From Oscillatoria sp. SIO1A7 (GTDB taxonomy: Bacteria > Cyanobacteriota > Cyanobacteriia > Cyanobacteriales > Laspinemataceae), in assembly GCA_010672965.1 (NCBI GenBank), contig JAAHFN010000004.1, positions 62,001 through 126,000 of the forward strand: a stretch of DNA of 64,000 bases. Reading direction: 5' to 3'. The notes under the pieces were generated by a model. That model did no database searches and was not told the DNA's origin. It saw only the letters and a list, made by a program, of their open reading frames with translations. Below are positions 53,121 through 60,446 of this stretch, in pieces. The translations under genes were made by a program, and so were the position numbers. Within the stretch, counting starts at the first letter, position 1. Each line of letters starts with the position of its first letter.

Positions 53121-53402
53121 TCGCCCTACTAGGCTAAATGGCCCTATTAAATTACCTCAGCCAAATCGTCCCAATGCCCAATGCCCAATGCCCAATTCCC
53201 CATTCCCCATTCCCAATGCCCAATGCCCAATTCCCAATTCCCCATTCCCAATTCCCCATTCCCAATTCCCCATTCCCAATTCCCCATTTATAATGTAGTA
53301 CGCTATAATACAACTCTACCTGCGTGCCCTGACTGCGATCGCAAATTTCCCAGGATGCGTGGCGCTAGGATTCCATCGGCACAGTAGCAACCACTGGAAA
53401 AT

Positions 53403-54611
53403 ATGGGAACGAGATACTTTGGGGACTATGAAGACAATGCCATGCGCAAAAAACCCCAAGACAACGACTTGCTCAAAAATGGCTGGCGGCCGCTCTACCG
53501 TCAGATTGATTTAGATTTTCTCTGGGAGCTTGTATCCAAAGATCCAATCAAACTCACTCAGCAAACCCTCAATTTAGCCAGCAACTTGGCCGATAATCTC
53601 GGTCGCAAAGACTATACCTGGTGGGCCAACATATTAAATCTTTTTTCAGAAAACGCCCGATACGACCTAGATGAATATTGGGATTACATAACCCCAGAAC
53701 CCCCTGCGCCCGATCGCCATCACAAAGACATCCTAAGTATGGAAAGCCCGGTCGTTCAGATGGTCAGCCGGGACATGATTCCGATGGATTTCGTTCTCAA
53801 GCGCCTAGAGGAGATTATCATTTTCAAGATTCTGGATTTCTTGGGCAAGCCAGCCGAAATTATCCAATCTTATGAAGAGCGACATTTTTATTATCCCATC
53901 GATCGCTTTCGCAAATGGGAGAACCTCGAAACCATTGGCACCATTTTAGCCTTTTGGCCGGGGCAAGATGTTTGGCTGCAAATCGATAGTGCTGGGGTGA
54001 ATCGCAAGCGATATACTCTCATCGCCAAAGAACTGGCACCGCTGATTAACAAGGCTACTTATAACTTAGCAGTAATGCTCAGCGGATACCACAGCCGCGT
54101 CGGTACTATTCACAGCGAATACCCAATTAGAACATTTCCGCCAGATATCCAAAACTTGAGCGATCGCGTCCAGCAGGAAGTTCTCGACCAAGACCGCCTT
54201 GCCGTACTCGTACAGGGAAAACCGGGTACTGGGAAAACCGCCTGGACTCAAGCGGTTGCCCGAGAAATTCTCGCACCTTTAGGTTATGTCATTTTTATCC
54301 TCGACCACGATGCTGTTGAAAACTTCGTTCCCCCCAATCACTTAGAGCGGATTGCTATTATTATTAACGAAGCCGATAACTTAGCCCAGGATAGAGGCAG
54401 CGAAGCGGCTCAACATACTAGCAAAACCGAGCATATTCTCGGCTTGCTAGATGGAACTTTATACCGCAGCGTGATTGAAGAAAACGGCATCCAATCCGGG
54501 CAGCGACTGGTGGTTTTAATGACTTGCAATACCACTGAAAGGCTCGATCCAGCTTTTTTGCGCAAAGGTAGGGTGGATATCATGTATGAATTTAGCCATC
54601 AATTTGTGTGA
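53403..54611 (+). CDS. AAA-family ATPase upstream of kptA
   Basis: 402 aa. An N-terminal region of unknown fold (about 1-250) is rich in Trp and Asp (RKDYTWWANILNLF, DEYWDYITPEPP, DRFRKWENLETIGTILAFWP). A single AAA domain follows: Walker A GKPGTGKTAW (Lys278), sensor 1 VLMTCNTTERLDP and arginine finger RKGRVD. The Walker B box reads IIINEADNL, with Asn322 where AAA proteins normally have the magnesium-binding Asp, while the catalytic Glu323 is kept. Start 53403 is taken; an internal ATG at 53442 is possible. kptA begins 7 nt after the stop, so the two are probably co-transcribed. The function is unknown. Confidence 0.8.
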   Translation: MGTRYFGDYEDNAMRKKPQDNDLLKNGWRPLYRQIDLDFLWELVSKDPIKLTQQTLNLASNLADNLGRKDYTWWANILNLFSENARYDLDEYWDYITPEPPAPDRHHKDILSMESPVVQMVSRDMIPMDFVLKRLEEIIIFKILDFLGKPAEIIQSYEERHFYYPIDRFRKWENLETIGTILAFWPGQDVWLQIDSAGVNRKRYTLIAKELAPLINKATYNLAVMLSGYHSRVGTIHSEYPIRTFPPDIQNLSDRVQQEVLDQDRLAVLVQGKPGTGKTAWTQAVAREILAPLGYVIFILDHDAVENFVPPNHLERIAIIINEADNLAQDRGSEAAQHTSKTEHILGLLDGTLYRSVIEENGIQSGQRLVVLMTCNTTERLDPAFLRKGRVDIMYEFSHQFV

Positions 54612-54618
54612 TTTTTTT

Positions 54619-55182
54619 ATGAATCAATCTCGCCTGGTTAAAATCAGCAAATATCTGAGCTATCACCTGCGGCACCGACCCGATAAGCTCGGCCTAGAAC
54701 TGGCTCCGGGAGGCTGGGTTCCGATTAAGCAACTCCTGGCCGCCAGCAAAAAAGATCGTTTTCCCATAAGCCATGCGGAGCTAGAGGAAGTTGTTGACCA
54801 AAATGACAAAAAACGCTTTTCTTTTGACGCTACTGGTAAGTTGGTGCGGGCAAATCAAGGCCATAGTATCGAGATTGACCTCCAGTTAGAGACCGAGGTG
54901 CCGCCGGATATTCTTTACCACGGTACGGGGCGTCGCGCTGTCGAGTCTATTCTTAGGGATGGTTTGCATAAAATGAAACGGCATCACGTCCATTTATCCG
55001 CAGATGTGGAAACCGCAACTCAGGTAGGGGCGCGGCACGGCAATCCAGTGGTTTTTGTTGTAGATGCAGCAGCTATGCAGCAGGATGGTTATTTATTTTA
55101 TTGTTCTGAGAATGGAGTTTGGCTGGTAGATAGCGTTCCTCCAGAATATCTTTTAGAACTTACGCACGGACAGAATCTGTAG
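54619..55182 (+). CDS. kptA: RNA 2'-phosphotransferase, Tpt1/KptA family
   Basis: 187 aa from MNQSRLVKISKYLSYHLRH; the frame's earlier ATG at 54586 lies inside the upstream gene. Family signatures are LSYHLRHRPDKLGLEL, ILYHGTGRRAVESIL (NAD-binding), HVHLSADVETATQVG and a C-terminal YFYxSENGVWL-like LFYCSENGVWLVD. KptA removes an internal 2'-phosphate from RNA using NAD+, forming ADP-ribose 1'',2''-cyclic phosphate. Bacteria lack the yeast-type splicing pathway, so the natural substrate is unknown. The 7-nt spacing from the AAA ATPase gene suggests a functional pair. Confidence 0.92.
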   Translation: MNQSRLVKISKYLSYHLRHRPDKLGLELAPGGWVPIKQLLAASKKDRFPISHAELEEVVDQNDKKRFSFDATGKLVRANQGHSIEIDLQLETEVPPDILYHGTGRRAVESILRDGLHKMKRHHVHLSADVETATQVGARHGNPVVFVVDAAAMQQDGYLFYCSENGVWLVDSVPPEYLLELTHGQNL

Positions 55183-55346
55183 GGGCAGTGCCTCTAGCTA
55201 GGGTGTGGGGTGTGGGGTGTAGGGAAACTTAATGCTATTTTTCCGTATCGCGCCCCACGTCTCGACCCCTGAGAATTGCGGTTGGGAGCCGGAAAAGTCC
55301 GTTCGCGTTCGGAGGTTTCGGGATGTTCGTCGTGACGATCCGATTT

Positions 55347-55961
55347 TTAACTTTGATTGAGATCGAGAAGGCCGGCGGGAGGATCTATCTCGATGCGACC
55401 ATTGGCGATATTTACTACCGGGACAATCTCCCTTACAAAAGGAATCAAAATCTCGGAGTTTTTGGTGCTGGTTTTTTTACCTTTTGGCCTGGAAGTTTGG
55501 GAGTGGCTCTCAGAGGCAGGAGCATTTTCTTTTGGCTCTTTTGGCTCGGGATTGACTACGAGCAAATCGTGACCGGCGGATACTAGATCGACTACGGTGC
55601 CTATAGTTTTGCCAGTTTTTTGGTCGATAACTGACAAGCCAATTAAATCGAGAACGTGATATTCGTCCTCTGCTAAGACCGGGCGATCGCTTTCAGGAAC
55701 CAGCAACTTGGAGCCGCGCAGGGTTTCCGCGCGATCGCGATTCTCCACGCCAGCTAAAGTCACCACATATAACCCTTTGCCAGACAAATAGCGGCCCCCG
55801 AGTAATTCTACCGGCTGGGGTTCTGTCTGCTTTTCCGACAAAAGCCATCGCTGTCCCGGTTCTAAAAATCTTTCGGGAAAGTCGGTTAAAGGATAAACTC
55901 GCATTTCACCCTTGAGACCTTGAGCCGAGACAATTTTGCCTATTTCTATCCATTCAGACAT
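55347..55961 (-). CDS. rimM: Ribosome maturation factor RimM
   Basis: 204 aa. It begins [23 protein letters not shown] (the RimM N-terminal beta barrel) and has [19 protein letters not shown]. The PRC-barrel domain includes [23 protein letters not shown] and [15 protein letters not shown]. An insert of about 30 residues rich in Glu, Ser and Lys ([14 protein letters not shown], then TSRPKGKKT) lies in the PRC barrel between two strands, which is unusual in length. RimM assists 16S rRNA processing and 30S head assembly. It is alone; rpsP, trmD and rplS are not adjacent. Confidence 0.94.
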   Translation of the reverse strand: MSEWIEIGKIVSAQGLKGEMRVYPLTDFPERFLEPGQRWLLSEKQTEPQPVELLGGRYLSGKGLYVVTLAGVENRDRAETLRGSKLLVPESDRPVLAEDEYHVLDLIGLSVIDQKTGKTIGTVVDLVSAGHDLLVVNPEPKEPKENAPASESHSQTSRPKGKKTSTKNSEILIPFVREIVPVVNIANGRIEIDPPAGLLDLNQS

Positions 55962-56325
55962 AGTTTTTTTAGTAAGCAGTCAGCTTTCAGCGGTCAGCTT
56001 TCAGCTGACTACGCTCCGTGCGGGAGCGCAACTCTGTAGGGGCGAATGGTACTCGCCCGGGGTTTCATTTCGGCCCTACGAATACCATTCCCCGGGGTTT
56101 CATGTCGGCCCTACGAATATAGCAGTAAGCAGTCAGCTATCAGCAGTCAGCTTTTAGCACAAGCCTTGCCGTTACTAGCAAGGAGCGAGATTTGAACTGT
56201 CCGTTCCTTGAGTGCGTAGTGCTATACCATATGCCCTCCTTGGGCAGGCGGAGCCTTTCATGTCGCGACAGCGAAACGCCCATACTATGGCGATCGCCTC
56301 TTTTTTTATATCCCATTATTTTAAA
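55962..56325. other. Spacer between rimM and tRNA-Ala
   Basis: Contains CAGTCAGCTTTCAGC repeats (about 55975-56010), two GGTTTCATGTCGGCCCTACGAAT-type blocks (about 56060-56118) and element D (56118-56226). No gene is seen. Confidence 0.55.
56118..56226 (+). repeat. Element family D, copy 3
   Basis: 109 bp, differing from 31069-31177 at only a few positions. Both copies include AGGAGCGAGATTTGAA, which resembles a tRNA T-arm complement. Confidence 0.8.
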
Positions 56326-56398
56326 TGGAGCTAAGCGGATTCGAACCGCTGACTTCCTCAATGCCATTGAGGCGCTCTACCAACTGAGCTATAGCCCC
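56326..56398 (-). tRNA. tRNA-Ala(GGC)
   Basis: 73 nt on the minus strand. Acceptor GGGGCTA pairs with TAGCTCC. The D-arm is GCTCAGTTGGTAGAGC, and the anticodon stem-loop is CCTCA-ATGGCAT-TGAGG (anticodon GGC). The T-arm is CAGCGGTTCGAATCCGCTT-like with TTCGAAT. CCA is not encoded (the discriminator A is followed by TTT). Confidence 0.95.
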
Positions 56399-56608
56399 GT
56401 TAACTTCATTCTGATTATGAACCATAGTTTGCCAGTTTGTCAACTGTTTTTTTAAAAAAATTTTTTTGCTCTAATTAACAGGGCCATTATCTGGTTTAAG
56501 TAGGTTATTAATATGGACCCAATATTAATCTTAACACCCAATTTCAAGGACTAAACTTATATGGAGAATATGGCGATTGGACTTAATGCACAATTTTCAT
56601 GCAGAACC

Positions 56609-56956
56609 TTAATGCACGACGGGGGAGGCTGTGAGCATGGCTCTGTCGATCGCGTCTTCGTATTCGTTCCAATTTACGCTAACGCTGGTCATAGGGTCCG
56701 GGTATTCGCTTAGAGAGGCTGACTGCTGTCCCATTTCTTGCAAATAAACTACATAGTTACCCATCAAGAAATATACGCCTAACATAGCTGCAGCAGCCAT
56801 TGCTACAAGGGTCCCAGCTAACATTAGAGAGAATTCCTGCTCTTGCAGAGCCTGTTGCATTAGGCGCAGCGACCATGCCGCTAAGCCTATGACTAATATG
56901 ATAATTAGAATCATAACTTTACATATAAAATTTCTTTTCATTAAGTATTGTAACAT
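56609..56956 (-). CDS. Small two-helix membrane protein
   Basis: 115 aa from the ATG at 56956; a TTG at 56986 and an ATG at 56941 are alternatives. There are two hydrophobic helices, about 15-31 (VMILIIILVIGLAAWSL) and about 45-68 (LMLAGTLVAMAAAAMLGVYFL). A polar, acidic C-terminus follows (EYPDPMTSVSVNWNEYEDAI). No family is recognised. The N-terminus is basic (KRNFICK), so it is probably cytoplasmic, placing both ends inside. It lies 240 bp downstream of hisF on the same strand, with no evidence of functional linkage. Confidence 0.6.
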   Translation of the reverse strand: MLQYLMKRNFICKVMILIIILVIGLAAWSLRLMQQALQEQEFSLMLAGTLVAMAAAAMLGVYFLMGNYVVYLQEMGQQSASLSEYPDPMTSVSVNWNEYEDAIDRAMLTASPVVH

Positions 56957-57228
56957 TCGCTGCTTTATTTTGACCGCTTTTTCCAAAACTTTTAATTATT
57001 GAGTCAAGTGACCAATTTTAAAAGCCACTTGTCACTTTTTTGAAAAAGTTTTTTTACAAAAGTTGAAGTAGCTATAAGTTTTCAGCGATCGCCACTTAGC
57101 TTCGATCGGCAGCCAAACATGGGCTTTTGGCTAGGGCCGAAATAGCTTCGTATAAGGCCCCAGAGAAAGCACCCTAGCTAAAAGCCCTTGAAGTCCGATG
57201 CCCTGAAAACTCATAGCCACAATGCTAG

Positions 57229-57996
57229 CTAGAGGCGAACGGCAACTTGTCGTTCATTTAGATAAGTTTTAATTTCGGCCACAGTGAGCTGGCCGTAATG
57301 GAGCAACGAAGCCAGCAGAGCGGCTTCCGACTTCCCGGTGGTAAGGGCTTCGTAAATATGTTGGCAATTGCCAGCGCCGCCGGAAGCGATCGCCGGAATT
57401 TCCACTTGGGAAGCAATGGTGCTGGTTAGCTCTAAGTCATAGCCAGCTTGGGTTCCATCCGCATCCATACTGGTGATTAGCAGTTCCCCAGCACCTCTTT
57501 TTTCTGCTTCTTTTGCCCAGGCGATCGCATCGATTCCGGTGTTTTCTCTTCCCCCCCGCACATATACGTCCCAACCTAAATTGGCCGGATCCTGGCGGCG
57601 ACGGGCATCAATCGCCACGACGATACATTGGTTGCCAAAGCGATCGCTTGCCCGGTTAATAAATTCTGGGTCTCTCACTGCTGCTGAATTAATACTTACC
57701 TTGTCAGCTCCAGCTCGTAGCAATTGTTTAATAGTATCTAAAGATTGAATTCCGCCTCCGACTGTTAACGGTATAAATACCTGCTCGGCAGTGCGATAGA
57801 CAACATCAATAATAATGTTGCGATCTTCGTGGGTCGCTGTTATATCCAGAAATACCAATTCATCGGCACCAGCATCGTTGTAAGCCTTAGCCAGCTCTAC
57901 AGGGTCTCCAGCATCGCGGAGGTTGACAAAATTCACCCCCTTAACAACGCGACCGGCTTTAACATCCAAACAAGGCAATATTCTTTTGGCAAGCAT
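57229..57996 (-). CDS. hisF: Imidazole glycerol phosphate synthase subunit HisF
   Basis: 255 aa. It is a (beta/alpha)8 barrel with conserved HisF blocks: [20 protein letters not shown] (catalytic Asp), [53 protein letters not shown] (second catalytic Asp) and [10 protein letters not shown]. With HisH it makes imidazole glycerol phosphate and AICAR in histidine synthesis. hisH is not adjacent, which is normal for dispersed cyanobacterial his genes. The frame is full length. Confidence 0.97.
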   Translation of the reverse strand: MLAKRILPCLDVKAGRVVKGVNFVNLRDAGDPVELAKAYNDAGADELVFLDITATHEDRNIIIDVVYRTAEQVFIPLTVGGGIQSLDTIKQLLRAGADKVSINSAAVRDPEFINRASDRFGNQCIVVAIDARRRQDPANLGWDVYVRGGRENTGIDAIAWAKEAEKRGAGELLITSMDADGTQAGYDLELTSTIASQVEIPAIASGGAGNCQHIYEALTTGKSEAALLASLLHYGQLTVAEIKTYLNERQVAVRL

Positions 57997-58333
57997 AGCG
58001 ATTCTTTATATTTTTGAATTGGGCATTGAGCCGAAGGGCATTGGGAGGTGTGGGAAGGGTGGGAAGTGTGGGGAGAGAGGGGAGAAATGGGAGTTTGGGG
58101 AGAGATGGAACATTTTCAGCAGTCCACCCACCCTTCTCATACTTCCCACACTTCCCAAACCTCCCACACCTCCCGGTCTCCCGGTCCCCATGTATCCCTA
58201 TCTCTCGGTCCCCATGTCTCCCTATTTCCCGGTCCCCATGTCCCCATGTCCCTTGACTTGACCTACGGGGTACAAGGACTGATAAACTATGGGATGGTTC
58301 TGAGAGAGGAAATATACGGGAATTATATTGGCA
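57997..58333. other. Divergent spacer between hisF and petP
   Basis: Contains GGGAAGTGTGGGGAGAGAGG-type repeats (about 58035-58110), CCCACACTTCCC repeats (about 58140-58175) and CCCGGTCCCCATGT repeats (about 58180-58250). No gene is seen. Confidence 0.5.
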
Positions 58334-58534
58334 ATGGAAATAGGTCAGAAGGTCAAGGTACTCCGTCTGAGAGAGAAAATGTCGTCAGACAAGATTGATA
58401 AGATCAAAGAAAATCCTATCGGCACCATTAAGGATTTCAAAATGACTGATGGTAGCGGCGTAGGAGTTCAGGTGGAGTTTGAAAGCGGCCTATCGACTTG
58501 GTTCTTTGAGGACGAAGTAGAATTGGCGCAGTAG
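58334..58534 (+). CDS. petP: PetP, cytochrome b6f-associated SH3-like subunit (DUF2862)
   Basis: 66 aa from MEIGQKVKVLRLRE; a TTG two codons upstream is less likely. The sequence IGTIKDFKMTDGSGVGVQVEF and the ending TWFFEDEVEL match the small SH3-like PetP protein found in cyanobacteria and red algae. PetP binds peripherally to cytochrome b6f and is linked to regulation of linear electron flow. The gene lies 165 bp upstream of a Get3d-like ATPase gene on the same strand. Confidence 0.85.
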   Translation: MEIGQKVKVLRLREKMSSDKIDKIKENPIGTIKDFKMTDGSGVGVQVEFESGLSTWFFEDEVELAQ

Positions 58535-58549
58535 GGCCGTCGCTCTTCT

Positions 58550-58570
58550 GGGGCACTTTTGCGGTGCCCC
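58550..58570. terminator. Hairpin after petP
   Basis: GGGGCAC and GTGCCCC form a 7-bp stem with a 7-nt loop, 15 bp past the petP stop. There is no T-run afterwards. Confidence 0.4.
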
Positions 58571-58589
58571 CAATATTCTTAAGCATTCA

Positions 58590-58658
58590 GGAATTACGCC
58601 TCTAAATGTAGGGTGTGCAATGCGCACCAAAGTCCATATATGATTTGCGTAAGTTCTA
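58590..58658. repeat. Degenerate element family C
   Basis: AGGAATTACGCCTC at the left and TTTGCGTAAGTTCT at the right approximate the family C ends. GTAGGGTGTGCAATGCGCAC lies inside. Confidence 0.45.
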
Positions 58659-58699
58659 GCATTAATAACTAAACGTCGAGTGGCAAGCGGGAAAAAGAC

Positions 58700-59797
58700 A
58701 TGGCCCTGATTTTGACCTTTTTGGGTAAAGGTGGCACTGGTCGGACCACGATCGCGATCGCTACAGCCAAAAAGCTAGCCTCTGAAGGCAAGCGAGTGCT
58801 ATTGGCGGGGCAGGATTCGGGCCCGGGTTTGGGAATGCTCTTGGGGGTTACCCTCAGTTCCGAACCCCAGCAGGTGGAGGCAAACCTAAAAGCCGTACAG
58901 TTCCAAACCGCGCAGCTTCTGGAAAAAGGCTGGGAAGAACTAAAACAGCTAGAAGCGAAGTATGCCCGCACCCCTTTTTTGAAAGAAGTTTATGGCCAAG
59001 AGCTGGGCGTTTTGCCAGGAATGGACAGCGCTGCGGCATTATGGGCTATTCGCAAATACGATACTAGCGATGAATACGATGCAATAGTTTATGACAGCAC
59101 TGGGGACAAACAAACCCTGCGGATGCTCGGTATGCCAGAGATTTTGAGCTGGTATTGGCGAAGGTTTCGGGGCGTTCTAGCGGACTCCGAACTAGGCCAA
59201 GCGCTCTCTCCTTTTCTCCAACCGATTACTAGCGCTGTCTTTAATGTTGGTTGGTCGCTTGATGACTTTGGCGGCAAGCCAGTTCAAGAATTCAACAGTT
59301 TATTGGATCGGGTCAAAAGCACGGTTACAGATCCAAATCGAACTGCAGCCTATTTGGTTACAACGGACGACCCAACTTCAATAGAAACCAGTCGCTATCT
59401 CTGGGGAAGCGCCCAGCAGGTAGGTCTGGCTGTTGCTGGGGTTATTGTGAACCAGGGGACGGGAAGCTCGGAACTCGCCGATCGCTTCAGCCCTTTATCC
59501 ATTAGTTCGGTTCCCCGTCTGGATGGCGATCGCTGGCAAGAGGCGATCGATGCTTTGCCCGATTTCAGCAGAGCAGCTCAGATGCCAAGACCCGTGGAAA
59601 TAGATGTCGCTTCTGGCCAAGTGCGCTTGTTTTTGCCCAGTTTTGATAAAAAACAAGTTAAACTTGCCCAATACGGACCGGAGGTTACCGTTGAAGCTGG
59701 CGACCAACGCCGCAATATTTTCCTCCCCGAGGAGTTGCGAGGCAAGCCAGCTAAGGGTGCTAAGTTTCAAAATGGTTACTTAATCGTATCTTTTTAG
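58700..59797 (+). CDS. Get3d/ArsA-like ATPase with C-terminal alpha-crystallin-like domain
   Basis: 365 aa. The N-terminal SIMIBI ATPase fold starts MALILTFLGKGGTGRTT. The deviant P-loop keeps the signature Lys10, but the usual Walker lysine is Arg15. Further motifs are VLLAGQDSGPGLGMLLG, DAIVYDSTGD and AYLVTTDDPTSIE. The last 80 residues (RPVEIDVASGQVRLFLPSFD, NIFLPEELRG, AKFQNGYLIV) form an HSP20/alpha-crystallin-like domain. This matches Get3d, a Get3 homologue typical of photosynthetic organisms that is thought to handle client proteins. CxxC zinc ligands of eukaryotic Get3 are absent. It probably shares a transcript with petP. Confidence 0.82.
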   Translation: MALILTFLGKGGTGRTTIAIATAKKLASEGKRVLLAGQDSGPGLGMLLGVTLSSEPQQVEANLKAVQFQTAQLLEKGWEELKQLEAKYARTPFLKEVYGQELGVLPGMDSAAALWAIRKYDTSDEYDAIVYDSTGDKQTLRMLGMPEILSWYWRRFRGVLADSELGQALSPFLQPITSAVFNVGWSLDDFGGKPVQEFNSLLDRVKSTVTDPNRTAAYLVTTDDPTSIETSRYLWGSAQQVGLAVAGVIVNQGTGSSELADRFSPLSISSVPRLDGDRWQEAIDALPDFSRAAQMPRPVEIDVASGQVRLFLPSFDKKQVKLAQYGPEVTVEAGDQRRNIFLPEELRGKPAKGAKFQNGYLIVSF

Positions 59798-60113
59798 AAT
59801 TGGGCATTGGGCATTGGGCATTGGGGGCATTGGGTATCGGGCATGGGGGTGCAGCGCGGCAGAAGTAATGGGAGCATTTCAATTTTGTAATCCGATCTTT
59901 TTGGTTGCGTAGGGAGCGGCCCGGGAAGGAAACCAGGGCAATAGCCCTTTGTTGGGTTTCGTTCCCCAGGCCACTCCCTACTAGCTTGGCGACGGTTAAA
60001 ATTGTGGGTTCGATCCGCGACAGCGCACCTATCCCCCCAAACCCCCCTTAAAAAGGGGTTGGATCCCCCCAACCCCCCTTAAAAAGCTTAAAAAGGGGGG
60101 CTTCAGAGCTTAT

Positions 60114-60342
60114 AGGACTTACGCTTTCTTGTAGAGATGTGCCCTAATATCAAATCCGCGTAGCTGTTCCATAAATAAATCCCGTAGGGGTGCCCCCGTG
60201 CCCGCCCCGGCCGCCTCGGTTGGTCTGGGGCGGGCACGGGGAACCCCTACAAACTGTGACTGTTTAAGCGGATTTGATATAAGTGTAGGGGTACTCCGGC
60301 CGTTGACCTCTACCTTTCGCAGCGAGGTAATGCGTAAGTCCT
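60114..60342. repeat. Element family C, copy interrupted by element B
   Basis: Bounded by AGGACTTACGC and GCGTAAGTCCT. The interior is split by a complete element B at 60148-60281, leaving about 34 bp on the left and 61 bp on the right. Confidence 0.75.
60148..60281. repeat. Element family B, copy 3, nested in element C
   Basis: 134 bp bounded by TATCAAATCCG and CGGATTTGATATA, with GTAGGGGTGCCCCCGTG and CCTACAAACTGTGACTGTTT inside. Confidence 0.8.
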
Positions 60343-60446
60343 GACTTAGCCCCCCTTTTTAAGAGCCTTTTTAAGGGGGGTTGGGGGGATCGTTCCCTGC
60401 AGAAAATGGCGAGAGTATTGTCCGAAAAACCGGGTTTCTTTGTATC

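Larger units (their letters stand above)
52517..53402. other. Gene-free repeat cluster
   Basis: Contains element B (52751-52886), a 14-bp tandem array (53023-53120) and a long CCCAATGCCCAATTC heptamer array (about 53171-53288). Small frames here are repeat translations. Confidence 0.65.
60062..60391. repeat. Outer inverted-repeat element of a nested structure
   Basis: Left part GATCCCCCCAACCCCCCTTA with TTAAAAAGGGGGGCT (60062-60103) and right part AGCCCCCCTTTTTAA with AAGGGGGGTTGGGGGGATC (60348-60391) are approximate reverse complements. Elements C and B lie inside. Confidence 0.7.
59798..60446. other. Gene-free spacer dominated by nested inverted-repeat elements
   Basis: Starts with GGGCATT heptamers (about 59800-59830) and a CGCAGGGAGCGGCCCGGG-like block (about 59908-59985). 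The three-level nested structure at 60062-60391 follows. No gene is seen. Confidence 0.65.

Noticed and set aside
53171-53288. Possible CRISPR array
   Set aside because: The units are contiguous 7-mers with no unique spacers of constant length, and no cas genes are nearby.
55323-55586. 87-codon plus-strand frame over the 3' end of rimM
   Set aside because: It lies antisense to a well-supported rimM and has no family resemblance.
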